DNA of 64,000 nucleotides. It comes from Lojkania enalia. Taxonomy: Eukaryota > Ascomycota > Dothideomycetes > Pleosporales. Positions 47,340 to 58,787 of the stretch are shown here, piece after piece; the first letter of the stretch is position 1, and every line of letters starts with the position of its first letter. The stretch spans positions 100,859 to 164,858 of the forward strand of contig ML986586.1 in NCBI GenBank assembly GCA_010094045.1, in the 5' to 3' direction. The position numbers and the translations under genes are program-made. A model generated the notes under the pieces. The model was not told the DNA's origin, made no database searches, and saw nothing but the letters and a program-made list of their open reading frames with translations.

Positions 47340-48428
47340 TCAACCACTTGCTGAAGCTCCCTTCGAAGATGACGTTGGGCGAAACAGGCCGAAGACGTTG
47401 TTCTGACCTTTCGGCGCAAGGTTAAGCGCTGGGAAACGAGCTTCTGGCAGTCTTTTCTCTGCTTTAATGCTCTCGACCACCCTATTTTGTGTTTAGAAAA
47501 TATGGAATATGCGGTTCAAAAGGGTGGCCTACCATTCTGCGGTCACAAATCTTGCGGCTTTGCCTCTTGCCCTAGCCATCTCTCTATGAATTTTGCTGCC
47601 GGCTAAACCGCCGCCAGCACCGCCGTGAGAACTTGTTGCTCCCAATATAATATGAGTGACGGTTCGTCTCCTATGACCAATGGACATGTTGCCACCATGT
47701 TCAACAATAAGATGCTTGAGCTTGTGATCGGAAACTAGGGGTGCGGTAGAGCCATTAAGGTAGAAACACAATCCATCAAAGATACGCTTCGGAGCATTCT
47801 CCTTCCCCGGAGGTCCCGAGACGACGTTTTCTGTATCCACGACCTGGTCTACCATGTTTCCCCCAGACTTCGAATCTCCAACTTTCTCCTCTTCATCCAC
47901 TCTCGAAGCTTTCTTCACCCCCCAAGACTCCATCAGACTCTTCTGCCCAGCCTCCCTCAACCCCTTGACACCCTTCACCCACCCACCATGCAGCAACCTC
48001 TCATCCTTCCCGAAGCCCTCGCTCCTAGCGCCCACGCTATGCGCAACTCTCCTGCCCCCGCCCAGGCCGCCCCGAAACTGTTCTCCAAGTCTGAGGCTCC
48101 GCGATTCGCGCCACGACGTCGATCCCGACAATCTATTCTCCGCCCGTTGGTGGCCCGTTGACGACGAGTTCCAGGGATCGAAAACGGCACGTGTTGCGGG
48201 GAAGGCTGCGCATGAAGTCTGGGCAGTGCCAGTTTCAGTGCTGACGGTTATGGCTTGTGGCGTCCGACGCGTCGCGGCGAGGTGGTTGGTCTTAGGCGAC
48301 CGAGCGGAACGGGGAAACGGTTCATACTTCCTACGCGAACGCTTTTCGTCCTGGTTTGTTTCGCCCGATGCTCGCTGATACAAGGGGGAAGAGTCGAAGT
48401 TAGGGTGAAGGTCGAGGTGGGGTCGCAT
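47340..48428 (-). CDS. BRCT-domain protein (DNA damage response-like)
   Basis: Two exons, 48428-47533 and 47481-47340, encode 345 residues. The N-terminal 200 residues are basic and disordered, but include patterned segments (FDPWNSSSTGHQRAE, SWRESRSLRLGEQFRGG, GLREAGQKSLMESWG) that look conserved. Residues about 215-345 fit one BRCT domain: RIFDGLCFYLNGSTAPLVSD, HLIVEHGGNMSIGHRRRTVT, THIILGA and the closing Trp motif AARFVTAEWVVESIKAEKRL. The 51-nt intron splits the Trp codon of this motif, and joining restores EWVVESIK. BRCT domains bind phosphoproteins or DNA ends in repair and checkpoint proteins; the BRCT part resembles that of Rev1, but no polymerase domain is present, so I leave the gene unnamed. 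It is next to FEN1, convergent. Confidence 0.85.
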
Positions 48429-49072
48429 GCCTGGGTGTGGCGAGGATCGGTGCCCGTCCCTTGCAGATGGCGGTCAAGGTGTGACAAAGATGTGATAAGA
48501 TAATGATGGATTGTGATGTGACAGTGGTGTGCTTTGGTGCGTGCTGCTGTCAGATTTCCCAAAACTTTATCCCGGCTGGATGAATTCCTATCGCCTTCCT
48601 AGTAAGGCTGTGACGTTCTCGCGTGGTGAGAAATCAATTCGCCGAGAGGACAAAAGCTGCGGGGCGTTCACATTTGCGTTGTCCGGGTAATGCACCAAAG
48701 CAGCATGCAACAGCATCGTGTAGACACATCACGCTCAAGGGTTCGATGCAATTCATGTGGATTTCCAATTGCGCTTTCATGACACATTTAAAATAATATC
48801 CACATTACATCCGGAAATAGGATCTAAGGAAGCGTAATGCATTTCCAGGCACCCCCACATCCAACATTGAAGCCACTAAGGTCTGCGCCAATCTTCTATG
48901 CATCCTGTCCCTGAACGCCAGCCTATGAGCCTATCGAAAAGAGACGCACCTAAAAATATGCAAGAAAAGAAGTGGAGTACAGGGAAAGGGCATACGAACA
49001 AAAGAAGAAAGCCATATGAGCTTTTTGCCTCGCGAGAGACTTGCCTCGTCTCCGAAACGCCTACGACAAACG

Positions 49073-49103
<31 letters not shown>

Positions 49104-49440
49104 TAGTTAAGCCAAGGGCCTGGTTGCAACCACACATGAAAAGTAGGCAAATTTGAACTTCGGCTACTGCCCTAGAAAAACAGAGAAAAAAAAAAAAAAA
49201 AAAAAAATTTTTTTCTGGGTGACGAACAATGAAATCAAATGGTATATGCATGGCGCATACAAAGGAGAATAATGTAATGAGAGGTGCTGAAATCCCTCAC
49301 TATCATCTTTTGTACGGCCAAAAAAGGGAATGTGCATTTACATGTCAATGATCATGGTTTTGTCCAAATTATCCGCATCACCTCATTGATAAGGAAAAAT
49401 CGTTGTGGTTCTTCGTGACAGCCATGGTGGGCAACACAGG
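48429..49440. other. Intergenic with two long A-runs
   Basis: About 1 kb. A-runs of 28 (49073-49100) and 22 (49186-49207) lie 85 bases apart, the second directly followed by seven T. No gene or RNA recognised. Confidence 0.5.
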
Positions 49441-50933
49441 TCATACGACGTTGTTAGACCCCTTGCTAGTCGATGCCTCGTATAGCATCCGATGCCGCTT
49501 CATTTCCTCGGGATTAAAAGGAACAACATCACTGCCTTTCCGACTCCCTATCAGCGACGTTGAGCTAGCATTTGCACTCCGAAGATTGGTAATGTTCGCT
49601 AGAGACCGTGCCTTTTTAAGCGACTTCTTCGGCCTGTTCTCGTCCGTAGTTGGTAGGGAGTTTACGGCAGCAGACTTGTCAATCTTAACAATTTCCTCGA
49701 TATCAGGTCGAGTCTTGACTCGCATTCGCTTAAATTCCCGTGTAATTCTCTCGAGCGTGCTGAGGCCTTTTGCTAGCGGCTTTGACTCGGGGGGGAAAAT
49801 TGGAAGCGGCTTCTCCAGCATACTTGCGCCAGTACTTGGCCTCCGTTCAGACCCAAAGCTAACGCCAGAGTCCGTCTTCTTCCCCTTCCTAGATTCGTCT
49901 GTCGGGGTGAAAGCATCAGTGCCCGTGGTAGCAATACAGTCATCGATCATGTTTTTGGCAACCCGAAGGTATTTTTCGACAGTTCGCTGAATGATGGGCC
50001 ATCCATTCTCATCGGTAGTGCTTTTGTTGAGCACCATGACAGGCTTCAGGACCGACGGGCCATGCTTCTGCACCAAGCGGATGTAGTCAAAAAAGCTATC
50101 ACGTTCCTCTTTTAGAATCTGATGGGTCAACATAGGTGCAGGCAATTTCACAGGGCCCTGAGGAGGCTGTGGAGGAAAGAGGGTATTGAGCATGCCCATA
50201 CAGTTGAGCTTGTTGAAGGGTTGAAGCGAGAGCTCATTGATCATGACCTTACAGTAACTATTAGCATAAATGATCACAGTGTAACATCTTGGTATGCACT
50301 TACCCATCGACGTAATCCGAGGTACAACTGAGAGTAGTAAGCTTCGGCCTTCCTTATTTTGCCCTCGAGGTTCTTGGCCCATAGAGCTATTCCCGGGTAT
50401 TGCTCAGAGACAGCATCAATATCAGCCGCAAACGAGTCAATGCGTAGGCCGAGCCTGTCCAAAGCTGCAGCAACCTCCTTGCACCTCCGGGTCTCCAAGT
50501 CTCTGAGGTAGTCCAAGGCGGTTAGTGCCTGGGGGAAGTCGACATTGGCCAGAAAAGGCTGGAAACACCGCAACACGAAAGAGGCGATAAAAGTTGGCGG
50601 AAGGGAGCTGGGTTGAGAGGGAAGCGAGCACATGTGGTTCATGAGTGCCGAAGTAAAGCTCATTGCTGCAGTCTCTGCATCATTCCAAGAAAACTGGCCG
50701 GAGACGGGAGATGCGGTGTTTGAATTGCCGGTTGGCGTAGGGGCGCGGGTCAAATCCCTAGGGAGAGGCTGGGCTCGTGGAGCGCAATTGAGGGTATACA
50801 TGGTCCGAAGGGGGATTTCGTAGCTCCCCGGATATTGCAACACGTGCTCTAATATCATGTTGTACGATGATGTAGTTGAATTGGTCGTCTCCTCGGAAGC
50901 GTTGCGGGAATGAGTGGGCGACATGATGGGCAA
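49441..50933 (-). CDS. Uncharacterised protein, probably conserved in fungi
   Basis: Two exons, 50933-50304 and 50247-49441, joined across a 56-nt intron, give 478 residues. The N-terminal half is helical and looks folded: YNMILEHVLQYPGSYEIPLR, a long helix with FVLRCFQPFLANVDFPQALTALDYL, then DLETRRCKEVAAALDRLGL and YYSQLYLGLRRW, where the intron falls in phase 0 before VMINELSLQPFN. The second half has HGPSVLKPVMVLNK and WPIIQRTVEKYLRVAKNMI, then a basic, Ser-rich disordered tail. I do not know its function. A start at a second ATG three codons in is possible. Confidence 0.75.
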
Positions 50934-53900
50934 TTGAGGGGTTGTACTGAAATAGTAGACGTATGTACAAAACGTGTAATTGCTGGTCCGAGGCTTGGGT
51001 CGGGGCGTGTTTTGGGTTCCACTCTAGGAACGATTGGGGAGCCAGGAGCTCCCTAGCGCGCGCAGGATGCACAAATAGAGGCGCGGGCGGTCAGAAGCGA
51101 GATAGTTGGAAGACTTGGAGATATTAAAACGCCGGCGAATATAGAGTGCGCCAGACGAAAGAGCGTGGGATTGATGGTGTTGGCGGGGGGGTGGGGGAAA
51201 GTTGCCGGTGTGAGGGAGAGGCGTGACGGGGAGAGCGAGAGGAAGAGCAGACGAATGGATGGGAGGTTTTTGGTTGTTTGGCGCAGCAGAAGCAGGTGGT
51301 AGCAATGCCAGCAGGCAAGTCCTTATTTTCAACCTCGACTGGGAATGTTCCAGCCGTGATGGGAGCTGGAGGGACTCGAGACAGTGACAGGGATGGGCGC
51401 GCTTGGGGCAGACGAGTCGGCGCGCGGGAGCGGGCGTGCGTGTAGGTGCGTGCGGTAAACAGTAGACAAAAGGAGAGACAAAACACAGCAGGCCCAAGGC
51501 AAGGCAAGGCAAGGCGCCGCGCACAGAACGGACAGGAGGAGAGAAGGGAGAGAAGGAGAAGACAATGCACAAGCGGAGCCAGGCAGTGGAATGCAGCGGT
51601 GGCAGCGAGGTCGCCAGAGGGAGAGGGCTCGAAGGCTTTTTTGTCGTCGTGCCTCCGGCCGGTGCTGCAGGGCCACTGCGTCCTGACTGTGTAAGGATTC
51701 GGCTGGGCGCCAGGGACGGCTACAGGGCCAGCGCCACGCATGCGCGTTCACGCCCGCTGACAGCGACAGCAACCTAGGCGGCGGCTGGGATGCTGGGATG
51801 CCGGGATTCCATGGATGTCAGGATACCAGGATGCCATGGTGTCTGGACGCCAGGGTCAGGGGTCCCGGGGCTCGAGGAAAGCAAACCTTCCGGCGAACGT
51901 GCTCGCTCCGTCCTGTGTGCTCTGCCTACCTACATACATACTACTGTACAATACTATCTACTACACACATGCTGCCCACGCTCGCCTACGACGGGCTACA
52001 CAGGTCCCCCGCCGGCAGGTGAATACATACACACACAGTGCCTGCCCAGGCCTCCCCCACCGCAGCAGCGTCTTCGAGCATGCGTCGACTGGGCTCTGTC
52101 TCTGGTCTCTGTCTGCAGGAGGGCAGCGCCCGTTTATCCAGAGAACCCCTCGCGGGTGCGTCTCCTGCGTCTCCTGCATCTGCTCGTTGGCGCATCTCGC
52201 GAACAGAGGAGCCCTCGGCCGGTGGCAAGCGGGCGCGGGTGTGTTGTCGTGGCATCTGTCCTTTGCGACACCTTTCTCCCTGAGTCGCGGTAGTGGCCTC
52301 GCACCTCGTAGAGTCGTGGCCCAGAGCGAAGCTGTCCGCGGAGGCTTGGAAAATGGCCTCCCTCACGTGCGACATGGACTGGCAGCCTTCCAAGGCTCTG
52401 GCCTGCTAATCAACGTGTGACGCATGCTAGCGAAAGGCCGGGTTGGATGCATCACTTATGTACGTACGCATGTATGGACAGACAGTACAGACAGGACGAC
52501 TCCCATGTACAATACACATCCAGTCTGCAGATGCACGATGCAGGTGCAACACAAAACCCAACCCACTGTGGGTGGACTCGAAAACTCGCCTCAACCGGCC
52601 CAATCACGCGAATTCGCGGAGCGACTTTGTCCGAGCCCACGACGAATTTCTCACCAAGCACCCAATCTGGATCGCTTCAGTTTCAGCCATGGCAACTCAC
52701 CAGTGGCCTAGCACAACACGGTCGCTGAGGAGCCGTTCCTCCTGTAGCTAACCGGTCCTTCTTACAAATCCGCGCAGCACAGAGGTACGGGTTGGGAAGG
52801 ATAGCACAGCGGATATCAAGAAGACAGACTGCCCCCGCCAGGCAGGCTGCAACCCCCTCCTTTCTTCTTCTTTCCATCTTCATCCCTGCCGGCGTCTTGC
52901 TCCGTGACCTACTTTGAGGCCTGCGCTTCGGCAATCGTCGAGTCGAGCATTCACCAGCGAAGGGGTCCCATGCAATCGTGGAGAAGTTGGTCCGTGCTCC
53001 TATATTTCACCCACGCCTTCGCCGCCGGCAGAGGCCCGTTGGAGGTCAGAGCGGGGGGACATGGATTGAACGCACTGCCGGTACCTAGCATACCTATCAC
53101 GAATCACGATATCGATAGCAGCCATACTTTATCGAAAAAAAAAATAAAAAAATAAAAATAATCATCGAAGGCGCCTTTTAATACTCCGTACCACGGCGTT
53201 TGCCCCATCCCCCACTGCCAATAATTCCACACGGGACGCAAAACCCAAGCACCGTATAACAATTTGGCGGGCGGGATGGACTCGGGCGGTATCTGAAGGA
53301 GATTCGAAATTCGGCGTGGAGCCACAGTCATGCTCACTCCCTCTCAGCTGCAGCTGATGTTCCAACGCCAATATTACGTCCCTCGCTCGACCGACTGCAG
53401 AACTAGAGGCAACCAACAACTAAACCCGCGTTGTAGAGCAGAAATCACGCGTGATTTGCGTCCAGTTTCATGAATGGTACTAAGCAAATACTGGCGGCAA
53501 GCCGAATCTCTTCTGTTATACCAATGCGCTTGCGAGAATCCCCAAGAACACATGGGAGGCCAATGCATGGTGAAATTGTACTCAGATGCTCTCCGCCCAG
53601 AGACCAAATCCCCAAATTACTGAGCATTACAAACATCACCCCGGAAGCAGCCGGTAGTATGTAGGTTAATTGCTGCCAATCCTAGAATAAAAAACGCGTC
53701 CACAACACGTCCACGCGCATCTTACGCTCATCAGCTGCGTAGAAATTCAGCTCTCGAATCTCCGAACTAATCTTCGTGCCCCCTCTGTGCCGCCGCCACC
53801 CAAGACTATGTGCCACAGCATCCAATATTGTGGCCTTTCCGCAGGATCGTCATCGTCCGAGGCTATCATTGGTTGACGACGGAATTTATTTGCAAAGCCG

Positions 53901-54732
53901 CGCTCTAATTAAGGTAGCCTGCTGCAATTTTTAGCATTGTGCACAAAGGTAGCGTATGTGGATGCATACTGCAAAATTTACAATGGGTCCAGGAAAGAAG
54001 GTGGACTGCTTGTGGACTTCATAGCGCATAAATACACCTAGCACGCGAGTGCCCAGTGATTCCAACATGCCCCTAGTAGCTCTCTCTGCACGAACACCTT
54101 TTTTGAAAAAAAAGGCTATTCGTCGCACACCTCCGTAAAGAAACTTCATTAAAGCCTAGAGTCTCTATCTAGAACTACCTATATATATATGTGCCCTTAC
54201 TACAATCCAAGACAAATGGCGATATCCCGTAGTTATTTGTGGCTTTCTTAATATAAGTTCTTGACGTCCTTGCTGCACGGCGACTCGTAGCTCCCGTTGG
54301 ACTTCAATAGTGTTGTTTGTATCATGGTGTTGGGACAATCCGTGCTTTTCGTACGTTGACTAGTAAATAAAGCTTAAATAGCGAGGATTCAATGATTGGC
54401 ACAACCGATTCTCTGTGCCCTTTCTAATCGGGCAATGCGCGGTGCCGCAAAGAAAACGGTGAACGCATCGCCCTACAGAGAGTCAACTGTCTCCTTGTTC
54501 TTGAATAGCCATCAATCGAAGCTGTCGCACTTTTGACTAATCTCGAATAGATTAGTACTTGCATAGATGCCGATACGTTCGTCATTTTGTGCGCCCTTCG
54601 ATGACTCATCTGAATTGCGTGTGCCGTCGCAACATTTAAGCTTAAGTAGAAACACGTGTTGGTGCCCCAGATTACGACTCTCGTCGACATCTTTGTGTCT
54701 CTTATAGATCTGAATTAATATGATCAGCGGTA
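50934..54732. other. 3.8 kb region without a recognised gene
   Basis: 50.9-52.9 kb is GC-rich, with overlapping long frames on both strands that are low complexity and mutually exclusive. It holds a GGCAA run (51497-51517) and a degenerate GGATGCC-type array (51787-51850). From about 53.1 kb it is AT-rich, with A-rich tracts at 53135-53160 and a TACTCCGTA 9-mer at 53182-53190. No gene, tRNA or element could be supported. Confidence 0.5.
51497..51517 (+). repeat. GGCAA tandem run
   Basis: Four consecutive GGCAA units in the GC-rich upstream region of the gene at 49441-50933. Confidence 0.7.
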
Positions 54733-55695
54733 ATGGCCTCCGCATCAATCCAGCTCCATTATGTCACCGTCGATGTGTTCACGGATACCAGATATACAGG
54801 GAATCCACTCGCCATTGTAGAAGTACCGAAAGCCACATCCCTAAGTCAAGACCAAAAGCAAGCCATTGCTCGGGAGTTCAATTTCTCAGAAACAACATTC
54901 TTGCATGAGCGAACTGAGGGTGATGGACCTCTTTCCTGGACCGTCGATATCTTCCTCACCACCAGAGAGATTCCCTTTGCGGGCCACCCTACTATCGGAA
55001 CGGCAATTCACATCCTCTCTAATGTTGCCCAACAGCGCAGCATCAGTGATGGAACAATCGAAGGTATCTTCAACCTAAAAGCGGGCGCTGTTAAGCTTCA
55101 ATACAACGTAAAGGAGAACTCGGTCAAAGCTACCATTCCACACAATGTCCATATTCACCAAAGAAGTTGGAGTCAAACCGAACTGAAAGCCATCCAATAT
55201 CAGTTGACGAAGGCTAGTCAGAGCCAGAAAATTCATCTAAAGGATCAATACCCTATTGTCTCGATTGTGAAGGGAATGACCTTTGTCTTGATTGAGCTCG
55301 ACAATGAAGAAGCCCTCAAGCTTGTGACGACGACTACTCGGGCGATTTCGATTGGCGGTCTAGACGATGATTACAGTGACACTTTTGTAGGGACCTACTT
55401 CTTCGTTCGACTACCGGACAGCGCTGATGGCACGAGGAGGCTAAGGACCAGAATGATCGAAGGTACACTTGAAGATCCTGCCACAGGAAGTGCGGCAAGT
55501 GCCTTGGCGGGTTATTTGTCCCTAGTGGAAGGCACAGCTAGCGAGACAATGAGATATCTAATCACACAAGGAGTCGAGATGGGTCGAAGGAGTGAAATCC
55601 GTATCGAAGTTGATTTGGCGAAAGGATTAGGCATCGCGGACATTCATCTCGAGGGGACTTCGATACAAGTGATGGATGGTCGATTGAAAGCCTAA
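54733..55695 (+). CDS. PhzF-family isomerase/epimerase-like protein
   Basis: Single exon, 320 residues, without intron. It has the features of the PhzF (phenazine biosynthesis-like) fold: VDVFTDTRYTGNPLAIVEVP at the N-terminus, REFNFSETTFLHE with the likely catalytic Glu, REIPFAGHPTIGTAIHIL, and near the C-terminus TLEDPATGSAASALAGYL, followed by GVEMGRRSEIRIEVD. PhzF members are cofactor-independent isomerases or epimerases; most fungal ones have unknown substrates, and the name does not imply phenazine production. It stands alone between two gene-poor stretches, with no biosynthetic neighbours. The first ATG (54733) was chosen because the conserved domain starts within about ten residues. 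Confidence 0.92.
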   Translation: MASASIQLHYVTVDVFTDTRYTGNPLAIVEVPKATSLSQDQKQAIAREFNFSETTFLHERTEGDGPLSWTVDIFLTTREIPFAGHPTIGTAIHILSNVAQQRSISDGTIEGIFNLKAGAVKLQYNVKENSVKATIPHNVHIHQRSWSQTELKAIQYQLTKASQSQKIHLKDQYPIVSIVKGMTFVLIELDNEEALKLVTTTTRAISIGGLDDDYSDTFVGTYFFVRLPDSADGTRRLRTRMIEGTLEDPATGSAASALAGYLSLVEGTASETMRYLITQGVEMGRRSEIRIEVDLAKGLGIADIHLEGTSIQVMDGRLKA

Positions 55696-57463
55696 CAATA
55701 AGGAGGGCTCCGTAAGGGCAACCAGGTGCTTCGTAAGAGATCCATTGTTTGACAAGTAGGAAATTCGTCTCCAAGGTAGAAAGAATAAAGAATTATGTGA
55801 TTCCTAATCCCGCTTGCCTAGAAGGTCCGCGTGTTGCGCTGTGCCACAATAATGGAGTGTAGCGAGTCGGGGGATCTGATTCTGAATCCGGACTTACCAA
55901 GAATGTAGAGTGCAACAGAAGCCTGCGAAAATCAGAAATGTGGGGCCGCCTACGGCGAATTTATTGGGGTTCCATTGACACACTTCGCCATATCGAACTT
56001 GGCAAGCGTCTTCGAACAAGTTTGCTACTCTTGCCCGCCCACTATCATGCGTGGACATCGGTGGGGTAAAACGGTTTCTGTCTCCCGCGGAGCGCCACTT
56101 TGACTTGTCCAACTTGTTGGATATGTGCCTAAGGTTTTGAGTCAAATAGCACGTAGAAACTGTAGGTTTTTGGGATCTTAGAGAATACTATTTACCACTG
56201 TAGGGAGACACATGGCTACGCGGGCATCGCGCACATCAATAGCAGAAAGGAAATCACGATTGGTGAGATGTTGGATGGAAAATTAGCCTCAAGAGTGATA
56301 TCGAAGGATTCAAAGAATACGCATGGGCAGTAGTACCTCGTTCAAGATTCCATTATTAGGGGTACTCCGCGCGGAGAGCCCAAAAAAAAAAAAATTAAAA
56401 ATTAAAATATCGAGGCCGCTTCGATGAGATTCCCCTTCAGACTGTGAAAATGCCGTTCTTGCCGAGCGAAGCCATCTTCACGAAGTACAAAAGAGTCCTA
56501 GCGCAACGTCTCTGTCGCCGGAAGCAGAACAGGAGGATGTTTGGTGCCTCAGGACTGACTTTTCATGTTTCTCATACGGAGACTGTTGGCAGCGTTGACA
56601 GATCTTAGCAAGGCCCGGATTGGTAAATCCAGGTATAGAGGGATCTTATAAGCCAATTAGAACAGTAGACCGCGTCAAAGGGTGGCCGAGTAACCGACGC
56701 ATCCGAACCTCTGCGGGCTTCGGACGTCATTGGTGAAGCGGAACAGTGGACAGCGGACGGGATCGTCGAGACAGTCCTGCCGTGCTCTCGGTTGCCGCTG
56801 GCCGCAGGCTTGAGGGAGGCTGGGCAGTGTGAGAGCGTAAGTCCTTGAGACGGTTCATGGAAATAAGATTAGGCTTGGCAGTCGAAGATCACCGGATACA
56901 GTTTAGCGTCCGCAACGTTTGTATGGATGACATAATACTCCGAAACCCGGAGGGTCTCACGTTGGCCTCCTCCTCCTGTCTTCCCTCAGACGTCGTCCGT
57001 TTCCAGCGACAACCGCAATGCCTTGGGCAATTTCCACTAAACAAGGCTGCCGATGTCGCCTCGGTAGCGTATGGCGCTCCTTGATTCCCGCGCCCCGTGC
57101 ACTCCCTTCAGGCGCACCTCTGTGGTCGTTCGTGAGACATCTCCGCCTTCATGGTGAGTTTCATGCCTGGAGGTTCCTTCAGCCGCTTGGCTGGTCTGCA
57201 ATCGCCAAGGGAGATAAAGGTCATCGCATAACCACCCAAGGCATTCTTGTTTTCCACCATCCTCAGTCACTTCTCTTCCACAGTTGGGTCCGTTCCATTG
57301 AGGGTTACATTCCTTTCTCTTACTTCCTCTTCCTTCTTTTCTCAGACCACGTTGAACGTGTCTGTATATTCTTAATCTACCGCCAGCCGGAGTCCACTCT
57401 TTAAGCGTACTCGATTCTCTTCGTACCGCGTTCGGTTCTTGTTCGCCGTTTATATTCACCAAG
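55696..57463. other. Intergenic
   Basis: 1.8 kb between two plus-strand genes. An A-rich tract lies at 56382-56405. Short frames only; the last 100 bases are the probable leader of the NGQ-repeat gene. Confidence 0.5.
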
Positions 57464-58787
57464 ATGCGTTTCTCAACATTGCTCCCACTGCTACTCGCAG
57501 CCGGTGTCGCCAACGCCCAATTTGGCCAGTTCGGTCAAGGTCAGAACAACAACAACAATAACAACAACAACAACAACAACAACAACCAGAACAACAACCA
57601 GGATAACAACCAGGACAACAACAACCAGCAGAATCAGGACCAGAATAACAATAACAATAACAATGGTCAAGGCGGAAACAACAACGCCTTGCAGCTGGAT
57701 CCAGCTCTTGTCCAGACCAACAGTCAGTCAACTGGTTTGGAAGAGGGTGCTGAGGAGGGCCAGGCAGCTTCTGCAACGTAAGACACTGGACTCGCGCAGT
57801 ATCGTGTACACCCTTAACAAGTGCTAGTGACGATGCAAACTTCATCAACTTCTGCCAGAATAAGGAGATTACCAACGGATTGCAAATTCGAACAGGTTCC
57901 TGCAATGGAATTGGTGCGTTTTCTAGCAAATTTCTCCTTGGAGATTCTAACTTGCTTTAGTCATGGGTGACATTCCAGCGGCCAACCGCATGGTGTCTGC
58001 CGTTTTTGTTGAACCTAAGAACGGCGATATTATTCAGCCAGGTCAAGATATCAATTTCCAGGTTCAAATTGCTAATCTGGTTGCCGGTGCATTCACGAAC
58101 CCTGATGTCACCTATTATTCGGCCCCTCAGTCTCTCCAGGGTGATCAAATCATTGGACACACTCATATCACTTGCCAGTTCCTCGGAAACGAAGAGAATC
58201 CAGAGCAGCCTCTTGATGCAGAGGATTTCCAGTTCTTTAAGGGTGTAAACGATGACGGTAACGGCCAGGGCTTGCTCGCCGCCCAGCTTGCGGGCGGCTT
58301 CACTGATGAAGGTTTCTACCGTGTCTGCTCTATGACTGCTGCTATGAACCATCAGCCCGTTCTTATGCCTGTCGCCCAACGTGGACCGCAAGATGACTGT
58401 GTAAGGTTCCTTGTTGCCAACGATCCAGCTCAGTTCGGCAAGGGCGACGCTGCCGGAAACGGCCAAAATGGTCAGAATGATCAGAACGGTCAGAATGGCC
58501 AAAACGGTCAGAATGGTCAGAATGGTCAGAATGGCCAAAACGGTCAGAATGGTCAGAATGGCCAAAACGGTCAGAATGGTCAGAATGGTCAGAATGGCCA
58601 AAACGGTCAGAATGGTCAGAATGGCCAAAACGGTCAGAATGGTCAGAATGGCCAAAACGGTCAGAATGGTCAGGGTCAGAATGGTCAGTTCAACAATGGA
58701 AGCCAGTTTGGAGGCCAATTCGGTGGACGGAGGGGCCGTGGACGCTTCGGTCGCCCGAAGTTCAGCGCCCGCCAGTTCGTTGCTTAA
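57464..58787 (+). CDS. Secreted Asn-rich protein with conserved fungal extracellular domain and NGQ-repeat tail
   Basis: Three exons, 57464-57777, 57828-57913 and 57961-58787, give 408 residues. A signal peptide (MRFSTLLPLLLAAGVANA) is followed by an Asn-rich stretch (residues about 27-70). Residues about 105-300 form a conserved-looking domain: DDANFINFCQNKEITNGLQI, GSCNGIVMGDIPAANRMVSA, PKNGDIIQPGQDINFQVQIA, NPDVTYYSAPQSLQGDQIIG, GHTHITCQF, FKGVNDDGNGQGLL, FYRVCSMTAAMNHQPVLMPV and RGPQDDCVRF, with several Cys. I believe this family is widespread in fungal secretomes, is sometimes mislabelled as ribosomal protein S17, and has no known activity. The C-terminus is about 25 NGQ triplets, then a Gly/Arg/Phe-rich end. 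Introns of 50 and 47 nt restore the domain at both joins. Confidence 0.9.
57547..57600 (+). repeat. AAC/AAT trinucleotide run encoding poly-Asn
   Basis: A near-uninterrupted series of Asn codons (AAC with a few AAT), just after the signal peptide of the NGQ-repeat protein. Mixed codons suggest some age or selection at protein level. Confidence 0.85.
58456..58690 (+). repeat. 9-nt minisatellite encoding NGQ triplets
   Basis: About 25 in-frame copies of a 9-nt unit in two main versions, GGTCAGAAT and GGCCAAAAC, encoding Gly-Gln-Asn. The versions alternate in a higher-order pattern of one GGCCAAAAC followed by two or three GGTCAGAAT, which suggests duplication of 18-27 nt or longer blocks. One early unit has GAT (Asp) in place of GGT. 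Confidence 0.9.

Noticed and set aside
47529..47535. TAG at the end of the first BRCT-gene exon as a true stop
   Set aside because: The TGG/GTAGGC is a splice donor; joining to 47481 restores the BRCT Trp motif and the following conserved-looking sequence.
51024..52420. Several long frames on both strands in the GC-rich region
   Set aside because: They overlap in up to four frames and are Pro/Ser/Arg/Leu-rich strings explained by base composition; no motif or splice structure favours any.
54733..55695. PhzF homology as evidence for a phenazine gene cluster
   Set aside because: No other phenazine or secondary-metabolism genes are nearby, and PhzF-fold proteins in fungi are common and mostly of unknown substrate.
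56685..56760. GGTGGCCGAGTAACCGACGC resembling the D-arm of a Ser/Leu tRNA
   Set aside because: No acceptor stem pairing and no T-arm consensus (GGTTCGAATCC) follows at the right distance.
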